Of a stretch of 64,000 nt of DNA, positions 18,384-28,277 are shown piece after piece. The stretch's first letter is position 1; every line of letters begins with the position of its first letter. The notes under the pieces are model-generated. The model did no database searches and was not told where the DNA came from. It worked only from the letters and a program-made list of their open reading frames with translations. The position numbers and the translations under genes are program-made. This stretch comes from an uncultured Myxococcales bacterium (GTDB lineage: Bacteria; Myxococcota_A; UBA9042): NCBI GenBank assembly GCA_903924465.1, contig CAIYBN010000054.1, positions 1 to 64,000 of the forward strand, read 5' to 3'.

Positions 18384-21300
18384 ATGCAAGCCTGGCGAAG
18401 AATGCCAGTCGCAATGCTTGGTTGGCAGGCATCGTCGCGCCCTTGCCGTTTCTTCGCCCTGATGTGCCTGGGCATCTGTGCGCAAGCGTGCGGGGATCAC
18501 GTCGTCGCGCCCACGGATGACCCGGATGTCGCTGCCGCCGATTCCACAGACAGCGCGCCGGAGGTGGATTCGGGAATCCCGGCTGACGAAATCGACGCGG
18601 ACGATCCTTCAGACGCGCACTCCGACGCAGCGGCCGACGTTCCGGACACGCAGCCCGATGCTCCCGCGGATGCGCTGGCCGATGCAGATTCGTCGCCGGA
18701 CGTAGCGCTTGATTCTGCCGATGCGACGGATCTGGTACCCGATGCGGCATCGCAACCCGATGTCGCGACCGCTACCGACGGTGACGCGACCGATTTGGCC
18801 GACAGCGCGACGCAAACAGCCCCGGACGCGGGGCCTCCGCCCTGCACGAGTGACGTGGAGTGTTTGCCTGCGGGAGGCCTCGCGCCGTGTCACTCGGCGA
18901 ATTGCGCGGCTGGAACCTGTTCGATCGTCGCTGTAGTCGATGGCACGGCCTGTGACGATGGCGATCCGTGCACGTACTCCGCCGTTTGCCTGAACGGCGA
19001 ATGCAGCACCGGCGTCAAGCTGAACTGCGACGACGGCGAGCCGTGCACAGCGGACAGTTGCGCCCTCGGCGCGTGTGCCCACACGCCACAGAACGGCCCC
19101 TGCGAAGACGGCAGCCTGTGTACGCTGGGTGACAGCTGCAAGAACGGCGCGTGCGTCGGCGGTCAACTGATGGACTGCGAGGACGGCAACGTGTGCACGG
19201 ACAACGCTTGCGATCCGGGCACAGGCTGCAAGCAGCTCGCCAACGCGGTGGGTTGCACGCTCCTCGACTTGTGCCAAACGGGCGCACAATGTAGCGGCGG
19301 CACCTGCCACGCCGGGCCAGGCACCGTTTGCGCGGACGGCAATCCGTGCACGAATGACCTCTGCGATCCGCAGACAGGTTTCTGCCAATTCCTGACCACC
19401 ACGAACCCATGCGACGACGGCAACGCCTGCACGCTCGGCGATTTGTGCCAAGGCGGACAATGCCAGCCAGGCGCGGCCAAGAGCTGCGACGACGGTTCGC
19501 CTTGCACGGGCGACGCATGCGACGGGACCACGGGGACGTGCGTGCACAGCGCCGTCGACAGCACCTGCAGCGATGGCAGTCCGTGCACCGTGAACGATGC
19601 CTGCGCGAACGGCGTCTGCATGCCCGGCGCGCCGACCAACTGTGACGACATGAATCCATGCACCGACGACGGGTGCGATGCCCAAACCGGATGCAGTCAC
19701 AGCAGCAACAGCGGATCGTGCAGCTTCGGCAACGCGTGCGAACTGGCACAGTGCCAAGCAGGGAAGTGTATCACAACGGGCATCAAGGGCTGCGACGACG
19801 GCAATCCCTGCACCAGCGACACCTGCGTCGTGCCGGTCGGCTGCGTCTTCACCGCGATCGCCGATGGCCAAACCTGCTCGGCCCCGACGCCGTGTGAAGG
19901 TGCCGGCACGTGCGCTGCAGGCAAGTGTGCAAGTGGCGCCAAGAAGGATTGCAGCGATGGCAATCCGTGCACGGCGGATCACTGTGATCCCCAGAGCTTC
20001 GGCGGCTGTTACTGGCTGCCGGAGGTCGGATCTTGCGAGGACGGCGACTTGTGTTCAGGCCAGGACTTTTGTGACAACGGCAAATGTCGCCCTGGCACGT
20101 TGGTTGGACCCGCGACCGATTGCAACGACGGCAACCTGTGCACAGATGACACTTGCGTCGGCGCATCGGGCTGCGTTCACGTCGCCAACGCGATGGCTTG
20201 CGACGACGGCAATGTGTGCACCATCTTTGAACAATGCACATCCGGTGTCTGCCAAGGCGGCGCGCTCGCGACGTGTGAAGACGGCAACTCCTGCACGCTG
20301 GACGTCTGCGCGCCGACCACCGGAGCGTGCAGTTGGTTCCCCAAACCGGGCACGTGCGACGACGCCAACCCGTGCACCGTTGGCGAGCAGTGCATCGGGG
20401 CATTTTGCGTCGGCACGGTCGTGTCTTGCGACGACGGCAATCCCTGCAGCGCGGACGCGTGCGACGTGCTCACCGGCATTTGCGGACACACCGCGTTGGC
20501 CAGCGCGGTCACGTGCTCCGACGGTGACGCGTGCACAGTCAACGACAGCTGCGCGGGCTTGACCTGCAGCGGCGTTGCCATCGCTGCGAGCCTGTGCAGT
20601 GATGGCAACGTCTGCACCGTGGACGTCTGCAATTCCATCGACGGGACCTGCAGTTGGAGCCCGTCCACCGGTGCCTGTGACGACGGCAACCCCTGCACGG
20701 TCGGCGACGTCTGTGGCAGCAACCTGTGCGTCGCCGGTGTTGGCGCGCTCTGCGACGACCTCAATGCGTGCACGATTGACCAGTGTAGTCTCGTGACCGG
20801 TGCCTGTACGCACAGCCCGGAGCCTGCCGGCACAACCTGCGACGATGGCCTGGCCTGCACCGATGCCAGCGCGTGCGTGAACGGTCTGTGCGCTCCGGCA
20901 GTTGCCCACTGCACCCTATTCACCGATACGTTTGGCTGTGGCGTCGTCACGACCTGGAACCTGCCGTTGGCCACCAACACCAACGTCCTGTGGGCCATCG
21001 ACCAGACGCCCGTAATTCCAAACAGCGCCGCGCACGGATGCATGCTCAATTACAACAACGGCGTGGACTATTGCGGCGGCGGTACTGGGTTTTACTGCGC
21101 AGTCTCACCCACGCTCGTCGCGATTTCGCCGAACATCGACGCGACGGACCCACACGGAATGCCGCGCCTCGCGTTTGACACGTGGTATCAGTTGGACGGC
21201 CCCCTGCCGGGAGGCACGGGATTTGGCGACGGCAAGACCGATGTGCCTCTCGTCGTCCTGCGCGACGTGGCGACCAGCCAGATTCTCGACCAATTCCTGT

Positions 21301-21575
21301 TGTCCAAGTCGAACTCCGGTTGCAATGGCCCCTGTCAGAGTGTTTGGCGGTCGGTGTCGCTCGATGAACCGAAGGTTGTCGGCCACGTGTTTCGCGTCGA
21401 ACTGTCGCTGGCGTCGCCGACCAACTGGGGCAACCAGGGCAAGGGCTGGTTTGTCGACAACCTCAAGATGACGCAGGAATTCTCCAAGGAATCCTGCAAC
21501 AACGGCGTCGACGACGATGGCAATGGCCGCATCGATTGCGCCGATCCTGTCTGCGTGGGCAAGCCCGGCTGCTGA
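18384..21575 (+). CDS. Large Cys-rich lipoprotein with CxDGxxCT repeats
   Basis: The start is uncertain: ATG 18363, GTG 18375, ATG 18384 and ATG 18402 are all in frame. A GAGGAAGG (18355-18362) suits GTG 18375 or ATG 18384. From 18384 the product is 1,063 residues. The signal ends in AQAC (imperfect lipobox). An Asp/Ala-rich acidic spacer (to about 150) is followed by about two dozen CxDGxxCTxxxxC units (about 151-840), related to the Dictyostelium CTDC repeat. Residues about 844-1035 look like a beta-sandwich domain (FDTWYQL, VDNLKM), resembling MAM/CUB-type binding modules, and the protein ends with one MopE-like unit, CNNGVDDDGNGRIDC. A disulfide-rich surface stalk carrying a ligand-binding head is the likely design. 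It is monocistronic or leads into the glycosyltransferase-like gene 83 bases downstream. Confidence 0.82.
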   Translation: MQAWRRMPVAMLGWQASSRPCRFFALMCLGICAQACGDHVVAPTDDPDVAAADSTDSAPEVDSGIPADEIDADDPSDAHSDAAADVPDTQPDAPADALADADSSPDVALDSADATDLVPDAASQPDVATATDGDATDLADSATQTAPDAGPPPCTSDVECLPAGGLAPCHSANCAAGTCSIVAVVDGTACDDGDPCTYSAVCLNGECSTGVKLNCDDGEPCTADSCALGACAHTPQNGPCEDGSLCTLGDSCKNGACVGGQLMDCEDGNVCTDNACDPGTGCKQLANAVGCTLLDLCQTGAQCSGGTCHAGPGTVCADGNPCTNDLCDPQTGFCQFLTTTNPCDDGNACTLGDLCQGGQCQPGAAKSCDDGSPCTGDACDGTTGTCVHSAVDSTCSDGSPCTVNDACANGVCMPGAPTNCDDMNPCTDDGCDAQTGCSHSSNSGSCSFGNACELAQCQAGKCITTGIKGCDDGNPCTSDTCVVPVGCVFTAIADGQTCSAPTPCEGAGTCAAGKCASGAKKDCSDGNPCTADHCDPQSFGGCYWLPEVGSCEDGDLCSGQDFCDNGKCRPGTLVGPATDCNDGNLCTDDTCVGASGCVHVANAMACDDGNVCTIFEQCTSGVCQGGALATCEDGNSCTLDVCAPTTGACSWFPKPGTCDDANPCTVGEQCIGAFCVGTVVSCDDGNPCSADACDVLTGICGHTALASAVTCSDGDACTVNDSCAGLTCSGVAIAASLCSDGNVCTVDVCNSIDGTCSWSPSTGACDDGNPCTVGDVCGSNLCVAGVGALCDDLNACTIDQCSLVTGACTHSPEPAGTTCDDGLACTDASACVNGLCAPAVAHCTLFTDTFGCGVVTTWNLPLATNTNVLWAIDQTPVIPNSAAHGCMLNYNNGVDYCGGGTGFYCAVSPTLVAISPNIDATDPHGMPRLAFDTWYQLDGPLPGGTGFGDGKTDVPLVVLRDVATSQILDQFLLSKSNSGCNGPCQSVWRSVSLDEPKVVGHVFRVELSLASPTNWGNQGKGWFVDNLKMTQEFSKESCNNGVDDDGNGRIDCADPVCVGKPGC

Positions 21576-21658
21576 GATGCCGGGGACTATCGCCCGACCT
21601 TCCAGATGAGCGAGAATGCGCGCTTGGGCGGTAGCACCCGCAACCGGCAGGACATCAC

Positions 21659-22729
21659 ATGCGCATTTTGTACGGCGTCGTGGGCGAAGGGATGGGACAC
21701 GCGACTCGCAGCCGGGTGGTGATCGAGCATCTGCTTACCCAGGGTCACGAAGTGCACGTGCTCGTGAGCGGGCGTGCACATGCGATGTTGTCCAAGCATT
21801 TCCAAGGTGTGCATCGGGTGCACGGCTGGCATCTCGTCTACGAAGACAACGTCGTCAAGAAGGGCAAGACCGCGTGGTCGAACCTGTTGGATCTGCTCCG
21901 CGAAGCGCCCATTCTCGCCGATGCCTATCGGCAACTCGATGATTTTGTGCCTGAAATTGTGATTTCGGATTTCGAATCCTGGTCCTACGTCTACGCCAAG
22001 TCGCATCACGTGCCGGTGCTGAGCGTGGACAACATGCAGATCATCAACCGCTGCGCGCACGACGACGACGTCCTGGAAGGTCACAAAGCGGAGTTCCTGC
22101 TGGCCAAGGGCATCGTCAAGTCGAAGCTGCCGGGGGCGGATCGCTACCTGGTGACGACGTTCTTCCGTCCGCCGATTCGCAAGGAGCGCACGACGCTGGT
22201 GGCGCCGATCCTGCGGCCGGAAGTGTTGGCGGCGCACCCGACGAAGGGGACGCACGTGCTCGTGTATTCGTCGGCGGACAGCGCGGAGACGCTGGAGGGC
22301 GTGCTGAAGTCGTTCCCGAACGTGGCATTTCGCGTCTACGGCGTGCGGCGCGGTATCGTGGCGCAGGAGATCGATGGCAACCTGGCGCACCAGCCGTTTT
22401 CCGAGACCGGCTTTGTCGACGATCTCGCGTCGGCGCGCGCGGTGATCGCAGGCGGCGGCTTTTCACTCATGGGCGAAGCGGTCTACCTGCACAAGCCGAT
22501 GCTGTCGGTGCCGCTGGCCGGGCAATTCGAGCAAATCCTGAACGCGCGGTACCTGCAAAAGCTGGGCTATGGGCTGTGCCGCGAGTCCGTGACCCACGCC
22601 GATGTGCAGGAACTGCTGGATCGCGCCGACGAACTCACGGCCAACTTGACGGCGTACCATCAGGACGGCAACGCGGAGGTCTTTGCTGAAGTCGACCGCG
22701 CGCTGACAGAACTGACGGCCCCGTCGTAA
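21659..22729 (+). CDS. Glycosyltransferase-like protein (MurG/GT-B fold, MJ1255 type)
   Basis: A 356-residue protein starting MRILYGVVGEGMGHATRSR, the nucleotide-sugar GT-B opening with Gly-rich loop GEGMGHATR (about 9-17). The first half includes PEIVISDFE and the second half LVYSSADSAETLE and AVIAGGGFSLMGEA (about 262-275), the equivalent of the MurG-like donor-binding GGG loop, followed by KPMLSVPLAGQFEQ and NARYLQKLGYG. This matches the family often annotated as glycosyltransferase or teichoic acid biosynthesis related (MJ1255/VC2487). Acceptor and donor are unknown; no surface-sugar cluster surrounds it. The nearest genes are a surface lipoprotein upstream and a membrane GGDEF-like protein downstream on the same strand. 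Confidence 0.8.
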   Translation: MRILYGVVGEGMGHATRSRVVIEHLLTQGHEVHVLVSGRAHAMLSKHFQGVHRVHGWHLVYEDNVVKKGKTAWSNLLDLLREAPILADAYRQLDDFVPEIVISDFESWSYVYAKSHHVPVLSVDNMQIINRCAHDDDVLEGHKAEFLLAKGIVKSKLPGADRYLVTTFFRPPIRKERTTLVAPILRPEVLAAHPTKGTHVLVYSSADSAETLEGVLKSFPNVAFRVYGVRRGIVAQEIDGNLAHQPFSETGFVDDLASARAVIAGGGFSLMGEAVYLHKPMLSVPLAGQFEQILNARYLQKLGYGLCRESVTHADVQELLDRADELTANLTAYHQDGNAEVFAEVDRALTELTAPS

Positions 22730-22829
22730 CCACGGCGGGGAGCGTGGATTCTTGCGCAGCTTGGTTGGCGTGCGAGACTGGAGGAACTGACCGCAGCCCG
22801 TGTGCGAGCGGATCGCAGGAGGCAACGCC

Positions 22830-24119
22830 ATGGTTCCACCAGCCAATCATCGTCACGCGCCATCGGCGCTCAACAATTTGCTCTACAACTATTCCGCCGA
22901 CGGCGGTTCCTGGCAAGGCATTGAGGCCGCGCGCAAACAGTCGCGCGCCAGCCGCATGGTCATCATCGCGCGCTGGTTCTGCATTGCGATGCTGGCGGCT
23001 TACGGCGCGATTTCCGCAGCGTTCTACGCGGGCAGCGGCGACTTCGGCTTGGTCACGCACAACATCGCCGTGCCGGTTTTGGCCCTCGGTTTTGCCGTGG
23101 GCTACAACGCTTGGTTCCATTTCTCCTACGAATGGTTCGCGCGCTTTCGCTACTTGCCCCACGCGCAGTTGCTGTTCGACCTGGTCGTCGTCACCGTGGT
23201 CATTCACTTCAGCGGTGGCGTGGTCAGCTGGTTCTGGGCGGTCTACCTGCTCGTCACCGTGGAAGCGGGATTTGTCCTGGAAACGCAGCGGGAAGTGCTG
23301 TTCATCGGTTTCACCGGCGCCGTGATGTACGGCTTTTTGCTGCTCGCCGAACTCGGCAACACGATTGCGCCCGTGCCGATGCCGCTTGTGAACTATGCGC
23401 TGCAGCACAATTTCACGTTCGTCGCGTTGACGTGGACCTGGGTGGCGATGATGAATGGCGCCGTGTCGGTGATTTCGGGCGCGTTCGCGGCCATCATCCG
23501 CAAGAATGAAGCTGCGTTGCGCAAACTGGTCGTGATGGACGCCGTGACGGGCCTCTACAACCGCGACTACCTGTTCCAACGTCTGCAAGGCGAAATCCAG
23601 CGCAGCCGGGAATTCGGCCGCAGCGTCACGGTCATGTTGGTGGAGGTGGACGGCTTTGCCGCCTATAACGCAGCCTATGGACACGACGCTGGCGACGAAC
23701 TGCTGGGCAGCATCGGTGGCATTTTGAAGACGTCGACAAGCCACGCCCATGCGGGCGCGGACGGCGGCGAGTACGCGGTAGTTTGCCGTCTGGAAGGTGC
23801 GACGTTTGGCGTATTGTTGCCGGAAGCCGCGCGCGCGCAGGCCAAGTCCGTGGCCGACAAAGTGCAGGAGCGTGTGCACGTCATGGCCGCGGCGGTTACG
23901 GCGGAAGCGTTGCGGACGCGCATCGCTCGGTACGTGACCGACCGCCGTGGCGTGACGCTGAGCATCGGCGTTGCGAGCTACGGCAAGGATGTCCGCAATG
24001 CCGACCACCTCGTCCAGTGCGCCAACAAGGCCTTGCAACAAGCGATTGCCGAGGGCGGAAATCGCGTGCATGTGTCTGACGAAATTCAGGAACTGGGCGC
24101 ACAGCTGTTGCAGCGCTGA
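22830..24119 (+). CDS. Membrane protein with a degenerate GGDEF domain
   Basis: AGGAGG (22817-22822) lies 7 bases before ATG 22830, which fixes the start; 429 residues. About six hydrophobic segments (about 50-225) form an integral membrane sensor-like region. The rest is a GGDEF fold: LVVMDAVTGLYNRDYLFQRLQGE (split here at VTG) is the classic entry, EVDGFAAYNAAYGHDAGDELL the metal/substrate loop, and LSIGVASYGK the terminal strand. The signature GGDEF/GGEEF itself is replaced by EGATF (about 322-326), and the preceding linker is lengthened with a His/Ala/Gly-rich insert (about 297-312). Loss of the GG and the acidic pair argues that it cannot make cyclic di-GMP. It may bind nucleotide or signal through contacts. 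It runs downstream of the GT-like gene by 100 bases and converges with the unknown gene at 24131. Confidence 0.85.
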   Translation: MVPPANHRHAPSALNNLLYNYSADGGSWQGIEAARKQSRASRMVIIARWFCIAMLAAYGAISAAFYAGSGDFGLVTHNIAVPVLALGFAVGYNAWFHFSYEWFARFRYLPHAQLLFDLVVVTVVIHFSGGVVSWFWAVYLLVTVEAGFVLETQREVLFIGFTGAVMYGFLLLAELGNTIAPVPMPLVNYALQHNFTFVALTWTWVAMMNGAVSVISGAFAAIIRKNEAALRKLVVMDAVTGLYNRDYLFQRLQGEIQRSREFGRSVTVMLVEVDGFAAYNAAYGHDAGDELLGSIGGILKTSTSHAHAGADGGEYAVVCRLEGATFGVLLPEAARAQAKSVADKVQERVHVMAAAVTAEALRTRIARYVTDRRGVTLSIGVASYGKDVRNADHLVQCANKALQQAIAEGGNRVHVSDEIQELGAQLLQR

Positions 24120-24130
24120 ACGCGCATTCC

Positions 24131-24946
24131 CTATCCCAGCCTTTTCGCCATAGCCCGCAGCATCAGCCAACGTCCGGTTCGTCCCAGGTCATTGGCATCC
24201 GCCACAATCGCGTCCCGGTCTACCAGGCCCGTCGCCACCGTTCGCGTCAGCCGATCGGCGCCCGCCACTTCGGGCCGCAGCACGGACTGCAAACCCGCCA
24301 GCCACAGCCGCCAGTTGTCCTCCACGCGCTCGCGCGGCTGCACGAGCGTGCGGTAATCCAGCCGTCGCGCAAACACGTGAATGCGTCGCGCCGGCGCCAC
24401 CGTCGCCAACTCCAGCATCGGCTCGTCCGTCTGCGTCTCGGTCATCTTGCCGGTGGTGTTCTGCGATGGCCGGGAGGACATCAGCGTCTTGATTCCGCCA
24501 GTTGTCGCCACGTCGAACATCACGGCCACTGCCGACGTCTTCTTCTTCGCCGCCTGCTCCTGGCTCTGCTGGACCGATTGCCAACGACCGGGCAGCGCCA
24601 GCACGACTTGACGGTACGGAATGCGCTCGGGCGGCCCGGTGAACCCGATCTGCGCCAGCAGCGCATCCGGATCGCGCAAGTCCACAGCGCGGGCGACGAC
24701 CGGTCGAGCGAATTCGGGCAGCGTGGTCAGTGGCAGGGCCCACGCGACGATTCCGGCCTCGCGCCAGGCCGCGACGAGCGCGCGTGCCACCGTCTCGTCC
24801 AGGCGATCAGCGGCGATCCCGCGGCACCGCGCGAGTTGCTGCGCCCGATCCGCCGCTGTGCCACCGGCATGCTGGGCAAAGATCGGTGCAGCCAAGCGGA
24901 CATCCGCGAGAGGCCAATCCTGAAGAACGAGTTGCAGGTCTGCCAT
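24131..24946 (-). CDS. Conserved-looking protein of unknown function
   Basis: The longer frame to 25198 overlaps repeat copy B and its extra N-terminus looks unnatural. ATG 24944-24946 with GGGGAGA upstream is chosen, giving 271 residues. I do not recognise a family. The N-terminal half is helical and Ala/Arg-rich with DWPLADVRLAAPIFAQHAGG and LVAAWREAGIVAWALP; the second half has a basic middle region (AAKKKTSAVAVMFD), a Ser/Thr-rich linker, and a compact C-terminal piece containing RIHVFARRLDYRTL. No signal peptide and no membrane helix are evident, so it is probably cytoplasmic. It converges with the GGDEF-like gene and lies 177 bases downstream of leuS on the same strand. A mobile-element or enzyme role cannot be supported from sequence alone. 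Confidence 0.65.
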   Translation of the reverse strand: MADLQLVLQDWPLADVRLAAPIFAQHAGGTAADRAQQLARCRGIAADRLDETVARALVAAWREAGIVAWALPLTTLPEFARPVVARAVDLRDPDALLAQIGFTGPPERIPYRQVVLALPGRWQSVQQSQEQAAKKKTSAVAVMFDVATTGGIKTLMSSRPSQNTTGKMTETQTDEPMLELATVAPARRIHVFARRLDYRTLVQPRERVEDNWRLWLAGLQSVLRPEVAGADRLTRTVATGLVDRDAIVADANDLGRTGRWLMLRAMAKRLG

Positions 24947-25010
24947 CGTGTCTCCCCGTTCGTGCATCGCCGCCGCGAGCCCAGTCCAAACATGCTGACC
25001 TACACCGGGG

Positions 25011-25118
25011 ACCAAACTCCTTTGGTCAGACCTGTTGCCTTTCGGACTGGGACCGCGAGCGCGCACATTCAGTGGCACGTCGCGGATCCACAACGGTTGA
25101 TCTCGAACTTCGGTCAGC
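25011..25118. repeat. Intergenic repeat, copy B
   Basis: The partner of 2190-2295. It starts with a clean hairpin, ACCAAA-CTCC-TTTGGT (25011-25026), then shares TTGC, GGACTGGGACCGC, GTCGCGGATC and TTGATCTC..CTTCGGTCAGC with copy A. The closing inverted repeat TGATC/GGTCA keeps pairing through a G-T wobble where copy A has a perfect pair, so structure looks conserved. It ends four bases before the leuS stop codon (25123-25125). Confidence 0.6.
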
Positions 25119-25122
25119 CTGT

Positions 25123-27657
25123 CTATCCTTTCACGACGACGCTCACCATCCGCCCCAGCACTGGAATGACTTTCAGAATCTCCTTGCCTTCCGTCCACTT
25201 TCTCACGGCCGGATCCTCAAGCGCCAGCCGCGCCAGTTCGTCGAGCGGCGTGTCCTTGCGCACCTGGAGCTTGCCGCGCAGTTTGCCGTTCACTTGTACC
25301 GGAATTTCCACGGAATCGTCCATGCACAGCGCTTCGTCAAACGTCGGCCACGGCGCCAGGCCCACGCTCGGTGCGTGCCCGAGCTTCTCCCACAACTCCT
25401 CCGCCAGATGCGGTGCGTACGGCGCCAACACCAGCACGAAGACCTCGGCGGTCTGGCGCGGCAGCGCGGGCAGGGTGGCGAGTTCGTTGAGCGCGATCAT
25501 CATGGCGGAAATCGCCGTGTTGAACCGCAGCGCGGTGCTGTCCTCGGTCACCTTCTTCACCAGCCGATGCTGCACGCGCAAGAGGGCGGCGTCCGGCGCC
25601 TCGTCGGCAATCGGCTTTTCAAACAGATTCCACACGCGCTGCAAGAACCGCTTGCTGCCGACAATGTCGCGCGTCGACCACGGCTTGACCTGCTCCAGCG
25701 GGCCCATGAACATCTCGTACAGCCGGAACGTGTCCGCGCCGTGCTCCTTCAGCACATCGTCTGGATTGATCACGTTTCCGCGCGATTTCGACATCTTTTC
25801 GCCGTCTTCGCCCAGAATCATGCCCTGATTGATCAGGCGCTGGAACGGTTCGGCGGTCGGCACGACGCCCAAATCGTAGAGCACTTTGTGCCAAAACCGC
25901 GCGTACAGCAGATGCAGCACCGCATGTTCCGCGCCACCGACATACAGGTCCACGGGCAGCCAGTAGCGCAGCGCCTCCGGGCTCGCCAGCGCGTCCGGAT
26001 TGTGCGGATCGATGTACCGCAGGTAATACCAGCACGAACCTGCCCACTGCGGCATCGTATTCGTCTCGCGGGCGTACCAGTGGCCATTTTGCTGAAAGAA
26101 GCGCCAGTCGTGGCATTTCGCCAACGGCGGCTCCGCGTTGCCGGTCGGCAGGAAATCGTCCGTCGGCGGCAGCGTCAACGGCAGCTCGTCTTCCGGCACC
26201 GCATGGGCAGTCGCGTAGTCAATCCGCCAACTGCCTTGTTCCACCAGATCGGCGACGTTGGCCGCAGTCAATCCGGCTTCACGCAGCATGCCGCCGTCGA
26301 CCGCTGAAATGACTGGATAGTACACAGGAATCGGCTCGCCCCAGTACCGCTGGCGGCTAAAGACCCAGTCGCGCAGCTTGTAGTTGACCTTGCGTTCGCC
26401 GATGCCGCGTTCGATCAGCCAGTCCGTCACCGCTTTCTTCACGGCAATAGTCGGAAGGCCATCAAATTGCGCGGAATTTACCGCAATGCCATGTTCCGTG
26501 AACGCCTCCTTCGGCGTCTCCTGCCACTTCGTGCCATTTTGGCTGACCACTTGTGTGATAGGTAGGCTAAATTGCTTGGCAAATGCAAAATCGCGCTCGT
26601 CGTGGGCGGGCACAGCCATGATGGCGCCCGTGCCGTAGCCACCCAGCACGTAGTCGGCGATCCAAATGGGCACTTGGGTGCCAGTGAGCGGATTTGTCGC
26701 GAAAGATCCTGAAAAAGCGCCGGATTTCTCTTTCACTTCCGCCTGACGGTCCCGCTCGGACTTGTGGCGCGCCGCTTCCACGTACGCCTCGACAGCCGTT
26801 CGCTGGGCCGGCGTCGTGAGCTTCTCTACCGCCGCGTGCTCGGGCGCGATCACCAGGTAGGTGGCGCCAAACAGCGTATCCGGCCGCGTCGTGAACACCC
26901 GCAGCGTGACCACATCGCCCACGACGTTGAAATCGACCTCCGCGCCTTCCGACCGGCCGATCCAATTGCGCTGCATCGCCTTGATGCCTTCCGGCCAATC
27001 CAGCGTCTCCACGGAATTCAGCAGTTCATCTCCATAGGCGGTGATCTTCAGCATCCACTGCCGCATCGGCACGCGCACCACGGGATGGTTGCCGCGCTCG
27101 CTGAGCCCGTTGATCACTTCCTCGTTCGACAACACCGTGCCCAGCGCCGCGCACCAGTTCACGGGAATTTCTGCTTGGTAGGCCAGGCCTTTCTTGAACA
27201 ACTGCAGAAAGATCCACTGCGTCCATCGGTAGTACGTCGGATCGGTCGTATCGACTTCGCGGTCCCAATCGTAGGAAAAGCCGAGCGACTGGATCTGCCG
27301 GCGGAACGTCGCGATGTTGACTTGGGTCGTGTGCGCCGGATGGGTGCCGGTTTGAATGGCGTACTGCTCGGCCGGCAGGCCAAAAGCGTCCCAGCCCATC
27401 GGGTGCAGCACGTTGAACCCGTTCATGCGCAAAAAGCGGCTGTAGATGTCCGTCGCGGTGTAGCCTTCCGGATGACCGACGTGCAGGCCCGCGCCAGAAG
27501 GGTAGGGGAACATATCGAGGACAAAGGCTTTTTTGCGGGACGGATCCGTGGAAGTACGAAATGTCTTGTTGGCGAGCCAGAACGCCTGCCAGCGTGCTTC
27601 GATGGCGGTGAAGTCGTAGCGGTTGGGGGCAATCTCGGTTTCGCGAACGTCGGACAT
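25123..27657 (-). CDS. leuS: Leucyl-tRNA synthetase
   Basis: ATG 27655-27657 gives 844 residues, close to the usual bacterial LeuRS length; a longer frame upstream adds non-homologous sequence. Class I synthetase motifs are both present: [15 protein letters not shown] (HVGH about 59-62) and [10 protein letters not shown] (KMSKS about 619). The CP1 editing domain is marked by [19 protein letters not shown] and by [16 protein letters not shown], whose Asp clips mischarged isoleucine/norvaline. The C-terminal anticodon-binding helices and a short LeuRS tail are intact. It attaches leucine to tRNA-Leu in the cytoplasm. It is divergent from the FHA gene; the 157 bases between them show no T-box-like element. 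Repeat copy B lies at its 3' end. Confidence 0.97.
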   Translation of the reverse strand: MSDVRETEIAPNRYDFTAIEARWQAFWLANKTFRTSTDPSRKKAFVLDMFPYPSGAGLHVGHPEGYTATDIYSRFLRMNGFNVLHPMGWDAFGLPAEQYAIQTGTHPAHTTQVNIATFRRQIQSLGFSYDWDREVDTTDPTYYRWTQWIFLQLFKKGLAYQAEIPVNWCAALGTVLSNEEVINGLSERGNHPVVRVPMRQWMLKITAYGDELLNSVETLDWPEGIKAMQRNWIGRSEGAEVDFNVVGDVVTLRVFTTRPDTLFGATYLVIAPEHAAVEKLTTPAQRTAVEAYVEAARHKSERDRQAEVKEKSGAFSGSFATNPLTGTQVPIWIADYVLGGYGTGAIMAVPAHDERDFAFAKQFSLPITQVVSQNGTKWQETPKEAFTEHGIAVNSAQFDGLPTIAVKKAVTDWLIERGIGERKVNYKLRDWVFSRQRYWGEPIPVYYPVISAVDGGMLREAGLTAANVADLVEQGSWRIDYATAHAVPEDELPLTLPPTDDFLPTGNAEPPLAKCHDWRFFQQNGHWYARETNTMPQWAGSCWYYLRYIDPHNPDALASPEALRYWLPVDLYVGGAEHAVLHLLYARFWHKVLYDLGVVPTAEPFQRLINQGMILGEDGEKMSKSRGNVINPDDVLKEHGADTFRLYEMFMGPLEQVKPWSTRDIVGSKRFLQRVWNLFEKPIADEAPDAALLRVQHRLVKKVTEDSTALRFNTAISAMMIALNELATLPALPRQTAEVFVLVLAPYAPHLAEELWEKLGHAPSVGLAPWPTFDEALCMDDSVEIPVQVNGKLRGKLQVRKDTPLDELARLALEDPAVRKWTEGKEILKVIPVLGRMVSVVVKG

Positions 27658-27814
27658 GGTGGTCAGGCTCCAAGGCAGGGTGGGTCTTTTGCCGTGGTCG
27701 GCGCGACATTGCAAGGCCTGTTCGCTGCTGCTGTTCGGCGAAAGCTGCAACGTGCGAAACTCGGCGCTTGCGACTCGCCGCAGCCCGCGTTACGCTCACG
27801 GCCTTGCGCTGCGA

Positions 27815-28210
27815 ATGGCCTTCTACCCGACGACGCCCATGAGCCACGAACCCGAGCAAAGCGCCTGGCATACGGAAGAAGCGGAGATTCCGCTCCTGCA
27901 GGCCATGCCATTCTCACGCCCGCACGTGCTCCAGCAAATCCGTGGACCTGGGTCACCGGCGATTCTGGAGCTGGCGAACGACGTGCTGGTGCTCGGTCGG
28001 AGTCCGGAAGCGGACATCCACATCCCGTCGCCGTCGCTTTCGCGTCTGCACATGCGGCTGGAGCGCTATCAGGGCACGTATCGCGTCATCGATTTGGATA
28101 GTTCCAACGGCGTGTATTTGAACGAAATTCGCGTGCATTCCGCGGTGTTGCGGGATGGTGACACGATGCAGTTGGGCAACGCCGTGTTCATCTACCACGA
28201 AGGGAAATAG
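27815..28210 (+). CDS. FHA-domain protein
   Basis: A small protein, 131 residues from ATG 27815 or 123 from ATG 27839; neither start has a good ribosome site. After a flexible N-terminus it consists of one forkhead-associated domain: LVLGRSPEADIHIPSPSLSRLHMRL is the phosphothreonine-binding face with Arg, Ser and His in place, followed by DLDSSNGVYLNEIRV (Asn-Gly loop) and LRDGDTMQLGNAVF. FHA domains bind phosphothreonine, so the likely partner is a kinase substrate, perhaps of the kinase at 14.2-15.5 kb. No signal peptide. It is followed 67 bases later, on the same strand, by the MBL hydrolase gene. Confidence 0.85.
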   Translation: MAFYPTTPMSHEPEQSAWHTEEAEIPLLQAMPFSRPHVLQQIRGPGSPAILELANDVLVLGRSPEADIHIPSPSLSRLHMRLERYQGTYRVIDLDSSNGVYLNEIRVHSAVLRDGDTMQLGNAVFIYHEGK

Positions 28211-28277
28211 CAAAACTCGGCGTGGGTGGGTCGGCGAAGGCTGGCCGACGGCAACTTGCCGGATCATGGGAGCCAAT

